The position numbers and the translations under genes were made by a program. Below are positions 35,004-42,514 of a stretch of DNA of 64,000 bases, in pieces (the stretch's first letter is position 1; the number at the start of each line of letters is the position of its first letter). This DNA is from Hyphomicrobiales bacterium (GTDB taxonomy: Bacteria > Pseudomonadota > Alphaproteobacteria > Rhizobiales > Rhizobiaceae), in contig UCHD01000012.1 of NCBI GenBank assembly GCA_900472175.1, positions 227,119 through 291,118 on the forward strand. The letters are read 5' to 3'. The notes beneath the pieces are model-generated. The model worked only from the letters and a program-made list of their open reading frames with translations. It was not told the DNA's origin and made no database searches.

Positions 35004-35390
35004 TCAAGGGTTGGCGGTGTCGCGCCGCGATTGACGGCCTTTCAGGCAGCGGTCGAATTTCGGCAGGTCTTCATCGGGATGGGCGATCAAGTCTCTTTGA
35101 AGGTCATCGAGCAGCTGCGCGAATGTCTCGTAGGCTGAAGCACTGGCTGTTGCCATGCAGCGCGGTAGTCTTGCGCAGGCATTGCCGGACAGGCCTATTT
35201 CCCGTTGGGTGCGGATCTTACGATCCTGATGGGCGGAGACGCACATGTCTCCGCTGCAGGCCTTGTCGCGGCGGCATTTACGGGCCCGGCATATGCGCCA
35301 TGCGCTGTGAAACGTTAATAGGGTGCGGCATTGGCGTTCGTGATCGACGGACACGCGCTTTTCATATTCGGAAAAATCCTGTTTTGGCAT
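35004..35390 (-). CDS. Cys-rich hypothetical protein
   Basis: A 128-residue protein with a Cys array in its first half: C21, C34, C39, C45 and C50 (spacing x12, x4, x5, x4) within basic sequence ([11 protein letters not shown]), then further Cys at about 73 and 79, and a helical C-terminal half ending [21 protein letters not shown] lies seven bases before the ATG, so it is very probably translated. The spacing suggests a metal-binding or disulfide-bonded fold. No named family recognised; it follows ubiG's promoter region in head-to-tail order on the minus strand. Confidence 0.72.
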   Translation of the reverse strand: MPKQDFSEYEKRVSVDHERQCRTLLTFHSAWRICRARKCRRDKACSGDMCVSAHQDRKIRTQREIGLSGNACARLPRCMATASASAYETFAQLLDDLQRDLIAHPDEDLPKFDRCLKGRQSRRDTANP

Positions 35391-35901
35391 TGGATGCTCC
35401 TTTGGCTACGAGGGCGGACAAGACAGGCGTTCGCATTCACGCGGCGTGTTTCGCCCGTGGCATGCCGCTGCGGTGATCTTTTTGCGCTTTCGCGCCGGCA
35501 GGATCGGCCGGGGCACATCGTGTGCCGAAGTGTTTGGTAGTAAATGACACGCGATGTGCCCCGTCTCGGCGGTTTTTACCTGCAACTCCGGTTTCTCTGC
35601 GGGGATGACGGCGCCCTTTTGATACGGGGTGACGCTGGCGGTTTTGCCGCCGCGTCAGGAAAGATATTGCTGTCGCAATACCGCTCGCCGGTCCTCATGT
35701 GTGCCTCACAGGCACGCCCCGCCATTTTGCAGACGGGAGGGAAACCACTTTCTGCAGGCCCCTCCGGCTGCGCCTGCGTTTCAAACACAGGCCGAAGGCA
35801 CCGGCCCCGCCTCGCCGGCAACGCTTTCCGGTGTATCCGATGGCAGGACGGGAAGAGTATGCCATGGTTTTTTGGGGCGGGGATTTGCGGGGATAATTTT
35901 C
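35391..35901. other. 511-base non-coding stretch
   Basis: Open frames here lack ribosome sites and show no protein-like pattern. The stretch holds a 16-base inverted repeat (35509-35563) followed by a short T-run, several GC-rich inverted segments near 35745-35825, and must contain the promoter of the Cys-rich gene. Confidence 0.5.
35509..35563. repeat. 16-bp inverted repeat in intergenic DNA
   Basis: CGGGGCACATCGTGTG (35509-35524) and CACGCGATGTGCCCCG (35548-35563) pair at all but one position, and that one is a G-U pair in RNA. The loop is 23 bases. On the plus strand GGTTTTTA follows eight bases later. It could be a protein-binding site or a structured RNA end. Confidence 0.55.
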
Positions 35902-36672
35902 TCAGGTTTTGTTGATCGAGACGCCACCATCGACAAGCATGGCGGTGCCGGTGGTGAAGCTTGAGGCATCCGAGGCGAGATAGAGGACGGACTTTGCGAT
36001 TTCCTCCGGTTTTGCCATACGTTTCAAGGCGTGGATGCCTTCGACGAAGGCAAGAACCTCGGGTCCGGCGCCGGGTGCATTGGTAAAGCTCATCGGCGTA
36101 TCGGTGCCGCCGGGCAGGATGGCATTGACGCGAATACCCTGTGGTCCGAGTTCCGTTGCGAGGCTTTTTGTCAGGCCGATCATCCCCGCTTTTGCAGCGG
36201 CATAGGCGCTGGTGTTCGGCATGCCTGCGGTGTGGCCGACGAAGCTGGAGGTGAAAATCAGCGATCCTGTGCCGCGTGCCTTCATCGCAGGCACCTGATA
36301 CCGGGCGCCGAAGAAGGCAGCGGTCAGATTGGTTTCGATGGTGTCCAGCCATCCGGCGGTTGAGAGGTCTTCAATGGGGGCCATCTCGCCGGTGGTGCCC
36401 GCATTGTTGAAGGCGATGTCGAGGCCGCCGAACGTTGCCGTTGCGGTTTCGACCAGAACGCGATTGTGGGCTTCGTCGCGGACGTCGCCATCGATGGCGA
36501 CAGCCTTGCCGCCTTCGGCCTCAATCTCCGCAACAAGCTCATCAAGTGCGGCGCGACGGCGGCCGGAAAGAACGAGGCTTGCCCCTTCGCGGGCGAACAG
36601 GTTTGCGGTGGCCCGGCCGATGCCGGAGCTGGCGCCGGTGACGATGGCGACCTTGTTGGAAAGCATGGGCAT
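35902..36672 (-). CDS. Short-chain dehydrogenase/reductase (glucose dehydrogenase-like)
   Basis: A 256-residue classical SDR: TGASSGIGRATANLFAREGASLVLSGRR (cofactor motif, with Arg favouring NADP), NNAGTTGEMAP, FTSSFVGHTAGMPNTSAYAAAKAGMIGLTKSLA (Ser-Tyr-Lys triad), and the end SSFTTGTAMLVDGGVSINKT. ATG at 36672 follows AAAGGAG by eight bases. Single gene, divergent from the short membrane-protein frame and eptA region. Substrate unknown. Confidence 0.92.
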   Translation of the reverse strand: MPMLSNKVAIVTGASSGIGRATANLFAREGASLVLSGRRRAALDELVAEIEAEGGKAVAIDGDVRDEAHNRVLVETATATFGGLDIAFNNAGTTGEMAPIEDLSTAGWLDTIETNLTAAFFGARYQVPAMKARGTGSLIFTSSFVGHTAGMPNTSAYAAAKAGMIGLTKSLATELGPQGIRVNAILPGGTDTPMSFTNAPGAGPEVLAFVEGIHALKRMAKPEEIAKSVLYLASDASSFTTGTAMLVDGGVSINKT

Positions 36673-36778
36673 GTTTGAAACTCCTTTGGGTTGCGGGAGG
36701 TTCAATCGCAGCATGGGCGGACCGTCGCCACCCGTTTCCTGCACGAAAGACAGTCGTCGGCAAGGGGTGGCGGACGCC

Positions 36779-36940
36779 CTAGAGTTTCATCTTGTCCAGA
36801 CGAAGGGCTGTTGCCGAGGATAGCCGGTGCGCGAGCGATGAGGATTGCGATCCTGAAAACTGGATCAGCGGGATCAGGACGATCACCAGAACAAGAATGG
36901 CGATGTAGAGCAATCCAAGAGGAATTCGGCGCGCTTTCAA
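36779..36940 (-). CDS. Possible small membrane protein
   Basis: A 53-residue frame starting at a TTG seven bases after TGGAG, (M)KARRIPLGLLYIAILVLVIVLIPLIQFSG..., with a basic start, one strongly hydrophobic helix and a hydrophilic tail ending LRLDKMKL. Composition and the ribosome site favour a real single-pass peptide. No family recognised, and a longer start at 36979 is possible. Confidence 0.4.
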   Translation of the reverse strand: MKARRIPLGLLYIAILVLVIVLIPLIQFSGSQSSSLAHRLSSATALRLDKMKL

Positions 36941-36981
36941 ACAGCAGTCTCCAGTGTTGGTGGGAAAGGTGCCTGCCAATA

Positions 36982-37079
36982 CTGACAGCAGCCTGAACGT
37001 GCAGCGGGAATGGGCACGCCTCGTTTGCGGCGCGGCTTCGGGGCCGCTGTGGCCTTCTGCACGTTCAGGTTCCTGTCAG
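36982..37079. repeat. 23-bp inverted repeat upstream of eptA
   Basis: Arms at 36982-37004 and 37057-37079 match at 21 of 23 positions, including a perfect 13-base core cctgaacgtgcag / ctgcacgttcagg. They are separated by 52 bases and lie about 140 bases before eptA. Each arm also contains CTGA/TCAG units spaced 11 bases, the period of OmpR-type binding sites, so the neighbouring response regulator is a candidate binder. Confidence 0.6.
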
Positions 37080-37215
37080 AAAACCGGACCAGATGTCCCC
37101 TCCTGGAGGCGGCTGCAGCACGGGGCCCGGCAAACGGTCCGTGGCTGGCGGTTGGGGCAACGACCGGTATTGTTGCAGCCGTCTTCCAGCCGCCCGATGT
37201 TCTGCAGGAGTGTTC

Positions 37216-38859
37216 GTGTCCCTGGAAAGCCTACCAATCGCCAATGCGCGCGTACAGCGTCCTGTCATCGGCAGTGTGATGCTGAGCCTGATCGTGGCGC
37301 TCTATCTGACCTTTGTGACCAACAGGACCTTTTGGTCGAAGGCCGTGGACTATCTCGGCGCCCCGAGCTTTGCGGTGGTTCTGCTGGCGATCGGGCTGTT
37401 TGCGCTGTTTTCGGCGGTCTGCGTGACCGTTTCGGTGAAATACCTGACGAAGCCGTTTTTCATCCTACTGATCATGATCGCCGCCGCCAGTTCGCGGTTC
37501 ATGGATACCTTCGGCACCATCATCGACGTCGACATGATCCGCAACGCGGCGGAGACGACTGGATCGGAAGCCGGTCATCTGCTGACCGCAGGTTTCCTCA
37601 CCCACATGCTGATCTTCGGGATCGTGCCGTCGTTGCTGATCGTGTTCGTGCGGATCAAGCACCGGCCGTTCTTCCAGAAGTTCAAGCACAATCTCGTGCT
37701 GGTTCTCTGCCTGCTTGCCGTTTTCACCTCTGTCAGCATTGCCAATGTGCGGACGTTTGCAGCCGCGATCCGCCAGCACCGCGATCTGGCTGCCACCGTC
37801 AACCCGGTCGCGCCGATCGTCAGTGCGGTGCACTATGTCATGGCGGCCGGCGCGGACAGCAACGTCACCGTTCAGCCGCTCGGCGCCGATGCGCGGGTGA
37901 TTGCACCAATGCTGTCGGGAAAGCCGCGCGTCACCATCATCGTTGCCGGGGAAACGGCGCGGGCGGAGAATTTCTCGCTGGGTGGTTATGCCCGCGACAC
38001 CAACCCGCTTCTGGCCCGCCAGGATATTCAATATTTTACCGACACGTCGAGCTGCGGCACCGCGACGGCGGTTTCTCTGCCCTGCATGTTCTCGGTCTAT
38101 ACCCGCGCAAGCTACACCCACCGCAAGGGGCTGGAGACCGAAAACCTGACGGACGTGCTCACCCATGCCGGCATCAAGGCCGAATGGTGGGAGAACAATA
38201 CGGGCAGCAAGGGCGTGGCCGATCGCATCGCCTATACCTCGTTTTCCGATATCAATGATCCCCGGTTCTGCAAGAACAACGAGTGCGTGGATGATGTAGC
38301 CCTCGACCGGCTGGGCGCCTGGCTTGACGGCATCAAGGGTGACAGCGTGCTGGTGATCCATCAGCTCGGCAGCCATGGGCCGGCCTATTACCTGCGCTAT
38401 CCGGAGAAATTCCGTCGCTTCACGCCGGATTGCCGCACCGCCGAGCTTGGCAACTGCTCGCGTGAGGAGATCGTCAACGCCTATGACAATTCGATCCTCT
38501 ATACCGATTACATCGTCTCAAGTGTCATCGACATGCTGAAGGCCCGCGAAGAGAAGGTGGCGGGATCGATGATCTACATGTCCGACCATGGCGAATCGCT
38601 CGGCGAAAACGGGCTGTACCTGCATGGTGCGCCCTATTTCATCGCGCCGTCGCAGCAGACCCATATTCCGTTTGTGCTGTGGACCGGCAAGGAGATGAGG
38701 GCCGGCATCGACCAGGCCTGCCTGAAGGCGACGGCCGGTGCGCCGCGATCGCACGACAACCTGTTCCACACGGTGCTGGGCCTGATGAACGTCGCCACAA
38801 CGGTTTACGACCCGGCGCTCGACGCATTGGCCGCGTGCCGGACAAACGCCGCGTCGTAA
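37216..38859 (+). CDS. eptA: Lipid A phosphoethanolamine transferase
   Basis: A 547-residue inner-membrane enzyme of the EptA/Mcr family, which adds phosphoethanolamine to lipid A and lowers binding of polymyxin-type peptides. Five N-terminal helices (about residues 18-175) precede the periplasmic sulfatase-like domain. The nucleophile Thr247 lies in VAGETARAENFSLGGY; further zinc/phosphate residues lie in FTDTSSCGTATAVSLPCMFS, HQLGSHGPAYYLRYP and SDHGESLGENGLYLHG. Cys pairs match the conserved disulfides. The start is GTG at 37216, five bases after AGGAG. A response regulator and kinase follow in the same direction. Confidence 0.95.
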   Translation: MSLESLPIANARVQRPVIGSVMLSLIVALYLTFVTNRTFWSKAVDYLGAPSFAVVLLAIGLFALFSAVCVTVSVKYLTKPFFILLIMIAAASSRFMDTFGTIIDVDMIRNAAETTGSEAGHLLTAGFLTHMLIFGIVPSLLIVFVRIKHRPFFQKFKHNLVLVLCLLAVFTSVSIANVRTFAAAIRQHRDLAATVNPVAPIVSAVHYVMAAGADSNVTVQPLGADARVIAPMLSGKPRVTIIVAGETARAENFSLGGYARDTNPLLARQDIQYFTDTSSCGTATAVSLPCMFSVYTRASYTHRKGLETENLTDVLTHAGIKAEWWENNTGSKGVADRIAYTSFSDINDPRFCKNNECVDDVALDRLGAWLDGIKGDSVLVIHQLGSHGPAYYLRYPEKFRRFTPDCRTAELGNCSREEIVNAYDNSILYTDYIVSSVIDMLKAREEKVAGSMIYMSDHGESLGENGLYLHGAPYFIAPSQQTHIPFVLWTGKEMRAGIDQACLKATAGAPRSHDNLFHTVLGLMNVATTVYDPALDALAACRTNAAS

Positions 38860-38968
38860 GCGGCGAAACGGACGCTTCGTTCTGGCAGCCCGTCTCCGGT
38901 ATTCGGGGACGGGTGTTTTGCCGTGTCATCAAAGCCGTTTGACGGCGCAGTGCAAAGAGGGAATAAGA

Positions 38969-39667
38969 ATGCCGGTGGAGCTGACCGATAAAGGAACCAG
39001 CGGCTTGCGTGTTCTACTCGTCGAGGACAATGAGATACTGGGGGAGGCCGTGCGCGATCATATCGCCGCTGCCGATCATGCCGTCGACTGGATGAAGACG
39101 CTGGATGATGCGCGCATGTCGCTGCGCACCGTCGCCTACGGCCTGATCCTGCTCGATCTACGCCTGCCGGATGGCAGCGGCATTGCGCTTCTGAAGGAGC
39201 TGCGGGCATCCGGCAAGGCGACGCCGGTGATCATTCTCACCGCCCACGACCAGATTTCCGACCGGATCGAGGGTTTGAACAGCGGCGCCGACGACTATCT
39301 CGTCAAGCCCTTCGACCTCGGCGAGCTTTCCGCCCGCATGCTGGCCGTCATCCGCCGCTATGGCGGCAATATTTCCCCGGTGATCCGCTTTGGCGAGCTG
39401 AAGATCAGCCCGGTCGACCGGCGGGTTTTTGCCGGCGAGGCGGAAGTCGGCCTTTCCGGGCGTGAATGGGCGGTGCTGGATACGCTGTTGTTGCGGCCAG
39501 GCGCAATCATTTCCAAGGCGCAGATCGAAGAGGCGCTCTATGCCTTCGGTTCAGAGATCGAAAGCAATACCGTCGAGGTTTATGTCAGCCGCTTGCGCAA
39601 GAAGCTCGGGCGGGATCATGTGGTGACGGTGCGTGGTGTCGGCTACAAGATCGGGGCGCCGGCGTGA
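38969..39667 (+). CDS. OmpR-family response regulator (PmrA-like)
   Basis: A 232-residue regulator: receiver domain with RVLLVEDNEILGEAV, phosphoacceptor Asp63 (LLDLRLPDGSG), Thr/Ser of ILTAHD and the conserved Lys in DYLVKPFDLGEL; then a winged-helix DNA-binding domain ending VEVYVSRLRKKLGRDHVVTVRGVGYKIG. AGAGGG precedes the ATG. The stop overlaps the kinase's GTG start (GTGA). Position directly after eptA argues that it controls eptA, as PmrAB does elsewhere. By sequence alone it could also belong to the TctD or QseB groups. Confidence 0.93.
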   Translation: MPVELTDKGTSGLRVLLVEDNEILGEAVRDHIAAADHAVDWMKTLDDARMSLRTVAYGLILLDLRLPDGSGIALLKELRASGKATPVIILTAHDQISDRIEGLNSGADDYLVKPFDLGELSARMLAVIRRYGGNISPVIRFGELKISPVDRRVFAGEAEVGLSGREWAVLDTLLLRPGAIISKAQIEEALYAFGSEIESNTVEVYVSRLRKKLGRDHVVTVRGVGYKIGAPA

Positions 39668-41022
39668 CGCGCGACATTCGCACCCGCAGCATGATGGGCC
39701 GGCTGATCCTGTGGCTGACCGGCGTCACCACGGCTTTCTGGCTGATCGCCGCCATCCTCGGCGTCGCAGTCATGAAGGACGAATTCGACGAGTTTTTCAA
39801 CGGTTCGCTGCAGGAAACGGCCGAACGGCTAATGCCGCTGGTCCTGGACGACCTTGCGCGGCGCGAAGGACCCGCCTCGCCACGGCACTTTCAAAGCGAG
39901 GCCGATGATCTCGGCGAGGAATACCTCGTCTATCAGGTTCGCGATGCCACGGGCAAAATCCTCATCCGCTCGCATGATGCTCCAATAGAGCCCTTTGACG
40001 TACCGCTGAAGCGCGGTTTCTGGGAAAACGGTACCTATCATTTCTATACGGCGAGCGCTGCCGACGGCACCACTTTCGTGCAGGTCGCTGACGCCATGGA
40101 AAATCGCACCGAGGCGGTGACGGAGGGCAGCATGGCGTTGTTCCTACCGGTGCTGGTGCTGATCCCGGTCAGCATCCTGTTGATCTGGCTGATCGTGCGC
40201 CGGGCGCTTGCACCCGTCGACGACCTGCGTGAGGCAATCGAGGAAAAGGACGGCGGCAATCTCGCGCCGGTGCCATCCGGCATGCTGCCGCGCGAACTGC
40301 GGCCGATCGCCAGTTCCGTCAACCGGCTGCTCAGCCGGCTGCAGGCGGCCTTCGATGCGGAACGGGAATTTACCGCCAACAGCGCGCACGAGCTGAGAAC
40401 GCCGATCGCCGGCGCTTTGGCGCAGACGCAGATGCTGATTGCCGAGCTGGACGGACCACGCAAGCGGCGCGCCCAGCAGATCGAAACATCGCTCGCCAAT
40501 CTTGGCCATACGACCGAGAAACTGCTGCAACTGGCCCGCGCCGAAGCGGGGATCGGCGCCGGTACAGTCACCGTCGATCTGGCGCGCGTTCTGGAACTGG
40601 TGGTGACCGATTTCGAGCGCAGTGATCCGGGCGCCAAGCGGTTGCGCCTTTATCGTCAGCCTGGTGCAACGTTGAAGGGCAGCTATAGCGAGGACGCCTT
40701 TGCGATCGTGTTGCGCAACCTGATCGAGAATGCCCTTCTGCACGGTGATAGGGATGAGCCGGTGGACATCCGGCTGGAGACCGGTGGTATCGTTCGCATC
40801 GTCAACGGTGCCGCTGCTCTGTCGCCGGACGAACTGGCGGCGGTTCGCAAGCGTTTTGGACGCGGCAATACCGCGTCACCTGGCTCGGGTCTCGGCCTGT
40901 CGATTGCCGAGCGGCTACTCGCCCAGATGAATGTGGGTTTCGAGGTCTATTCGCCAGCCCAGGGCCGGGCCGACGGGTTCGAGGTGGTGCTGTGGTTTGG
41001 CGCCGGGGATGCTGCCGACTGA
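39664..41022 (+). CDS. Sensor histidine kinase (PmrB/TctE-like)
   Basis: A 452-residue membrane kinase starting at a GTG that overlaps the regulator's stop. Two helices (about 13-37 and 155-178) frame a roughly 115-residue periplasmic sensor domain rich in acidic residues (DEFDEFFN, EADDLGEEY). A HAMP-like linker follows, then the H-box NSAHELRTPIAG with His near 242, N-box NLIENALLHG, and a G2 box GSGLGLSIAERLL. The adenine-binding G1 box reads IVNGAAALSP, lacking the usual Asp-Gly-x-Gly. The acidic periplasmic domain could sense metal ions or cationic peptides. Confidence 0.92.
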   Translation: MTRDIRTRSMMGRLILWLTGVTTAFWLIAAILGVAVMKDEFDEFFNGSLQETAERLMPLVLDDLARREGPASPRHFQSEADDLGEEYLVYQVRDATGKILIRSHDAPIEPFDVPLKRGFWENGTYHFYTASAADGTTFVQVADAMENRTEAVTEGSMALFLPVLVLIPVSILLIWLIVRRALAPVDDLREAIEEKDGGNLAPVPSGMLPRELRPIASSVNRLLSRLQAAFDAEREFTANSAHELRTPIAGALAQTQMLIAELDGPRKRRAQQIETSLANLGHTTEKLLQLARAEAGIGAGTVTVDLARVLELVVTDFERSDPGAKRLRLYRQPGATLKGSYSEDAFAIVLRNLIENALLHGDRDEPVDIRLETGGIVRIVNGAAALSPDELAAVRKRFGRGNTASPGSGLGLSIAERLLAQMNVGFEVYSPAQGRADGFEVVLWFGAGDAAD

Positions 41023-41074
41023 TTGGGGAGGGGCTGGGCTCAGCCCCTCGTAAGCAGCCTTGCAACCGCCACCC

Positions 41075-41734
41075 TCAATCCCGGTCCGGCGCGCCGAGCG
41101 GAAAGAACGAACGGTAGGGGCGGCCTTCGTCGATCGCACGGGCGAAGGAGGGGCGGGCGAGCAGGCGGGCGCGGTAGGCGCGGACGTTCGCAAATGTCTC
41201 CGGGATCGGGTGCACCCAATCGGCATAGAACAGCGACGGGCAGGCGGCGCAATCTGCAAGGCTGAACGTGTCGCCGGCGGCCCACTCGGATTTGGCGACG
41301 ACGCCGTCGAGCCAGCGATAGGCATCGTCCAGCATCGCCTTGGCCTCAGTGACGCCGTAGGGGTCGCGATCGGCTTCCGGGCGGATCTGGTTGAACACCA
41401 CCTTCTGCATCGGCGTCATGACGTAATTGTCGAAGAAACGGTCCATCATCCGGGTGCGCAGAGCCGCCTTCGGATCATCGGGGATCAGCCGGACGCTGCC
41501 GGGATAGTTGAGCATCAGATATTCGATGATGATGGTCGCTTCCATCACCGCATTTTCGCCGTCCTTCAGTACAGGAAAGCGCTTGATCGGCCAGATAGCC
41601 TGCCATTCCTCGACGGTGCCGGATTCCTCCGGGCTCAGCATCCGGTATTCGAAGCTGGTGCCATTCTCATAAATTGCGACGAGCACCTTCTGACAATAGG
41701 ACGAGAAGGGGTGGGCAAAGAGCTGCGGTGTCAT
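41075..41734 (-). CDS. Glutathione S-transferase family protein
   Basis: A 219-residue GST with thioredoxin-like N-terminus (PQLFAHPFSSYCQKVLVAIYENG, Ser/Cys at the active-site turn), cis-Pro motif KRFPVLKDGENAVMEATIIIEYL and helical C-terminus (AAGDTFSLADCAACPSLFYADW, the N-capping motif). Two ATG codons abut; the second (41734) has the better GGAGG spacing. It is divergent from an HxlR-type regulator gene 90 bases away, which likely controls it. Likely handles an electrophile such as a quinone or aldehyde, the usual inducers of HxlR proteins. Confidence 0.9.
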   Translation of the reverse strand: MTPQLFAHPFSSYCQKVLVAIYENGTSFEYRMLSPEESGTVEEWQAIWPIKRFPVLKDGENAVMEATIIIEYLMLNYPGSVRLIPDDPKAALRTRMMDRFFDNYVMTPMQKVVFNQIRPEADRDPYGVTEAKAMLDDAYRWLDGVVAKSEWAAGDTFSLADCAACPSLFYADWVHPIPETFANVRAYRARLLARPSFARAIDEGRPYRSFFPLGAPDRD

Positions 41735-41762
41735 CATATCCTCCCAACAACTGATAGTGATC

Positions 41763-41810
41763 TGCAACTGGTTGTTTTGTAAAATGACTGATCTTATAAT
41801 GCAAGTGGTT
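41763..41810. promoter_or_regulatory. Direct repeats in GST/hxlR intergenic region
   Basis: TGCAACTGGTT (41763-41773) and TGCAAGTGGTT (41800-41810) differ at one base and lie 37 bases apart in the 90-base divergent promoter region. They are candidate binding half-sites for the HxlR-type regulator encoded to the right. Confidence 0.45.
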
Positions 41811-41824
41811 TTAATGAGGGACGC

Positions 41825-42328
41825 ATGGTGGATATAGTGCAGCGATCGGGATGCCCGATCAATCTTACGCTGGAAATGCTCGGCGATCGCTGGAGCCTGA
41901 TCATCATTCGCGACCTGATGTTCGGCAACCGGCGGCATTTTCGCGAGCTTCTGACCCATTCGGAAGAGGGGATCGCCTCGAACATTCTCGCCGACCGGCT
42001 GCGGCGGCTGACCGAAAGCGGCCTTCTCTCACGCCGCGACGATCCCAGTCATAAACAGAAAGGCATCTACAGCCTGACCGAACCATCGATCCAGCTGGTG
42101 CCGCTTCTGGCGCAGATGGGCGCCTGGGGACGGCGGCACACGCGGGTATCGGAAGAACTGTCGATCCGCGCCGAACTGCTGGAGGAGGGTGGTCCAGCGA
42201 TGTGGGCAGCGTTCATGGAAGAATTGCGGGCGCTGCATCTGGATGCGCCGGTGCCGGAGCGCTCGGTATTTGCGGAATTGCAGGCGGCGTATCTGGCGGT
42301 GGTGGCGAAGAATGCGGAGGCTGGATGA
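41825..42328 (+). CDS. HxlR-family transcriptional regulator
   Basis: A 167-residue winged-helix regulator. CPINLTLEMLGDRWSLIIIRDLMFGNRRHFRELLTHSEEGIASNILADRLRRLTESGLLSRRDDPSHKQKGIYSLTEPSIQLVPLLAQMGAWG is the full HxlR domain, including the single N-terminal Cys used as a thiol sensor in family members such as HypR. A C-terminal extension of about 55 residues is specific to this subgroup. Probably regulates the divergent GST gene, perhaps in response to electrophilic or oxidative stress. Confidence 0.92.
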   Translation: MVDIVQRSGCPINLTLEMLGDRWSLIIIRDLMFGNRRHFRELLTHSEEGIASNILADRLRRLTESGLLSRRDDPSHKQKGIYSLTEPSIQLVPLLAQMGAWGRRHTRVSEELSIRAELLEEGGPAMWAAFMEELRALHLDAPVPERSVFAELQAAYLAVVAKNAEAG

Positions 42329-42357
42329 TATGGTGGCGGGAGGCGAACGGTCCTGAT

Positions 42358-42472
42358 CACCCCTCACCCTAACCCTCTCCCCGCTCGCGGGGAGAGGGGA
42401 CGATCGAGCTTGCCGCTGGTCCTTCGCCCCGCCAAAGCAGGGAGAAGGTGCCCGACAGGGCGGATGAGGGGC
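42358..42472. repeat. Rhizobial intergenic mosaic repeat
   Basis: A 115-base element opening with ccctcaccctaaccctctcc and closing with gggcggatgaggggc, with a perfect internal hairpin cctctccccg / cggggagagg (loop ctcg). Phrases of this type occur in many rhizobial intergenic regions. It lies between convergent genes and is not linked to mobile genes here. Confidence 0.8.
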
Positions 42473-42514
42473 CTTTTAACCTGGGGGAAGCAGTTTACCG
42501 GAAACTGGCTCTGA

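Noticed and set aside
35576..36352. A 258-codon minus-strand frame covering the gap and part of the SDR gene
   Set aside because: It overlaps the SDR in another frame, is His/Arg-rich in the way of frame-shifted GC-rich DNA and lacks a ribosome site.
36954..38258. A 434-codon plus-strand frame over the eptA start
   Set aside because: Out of frame with EptA, Arg/Cys-rich and without membrane segments or known motifs; EptA in the other frame has full catalytic motifs.
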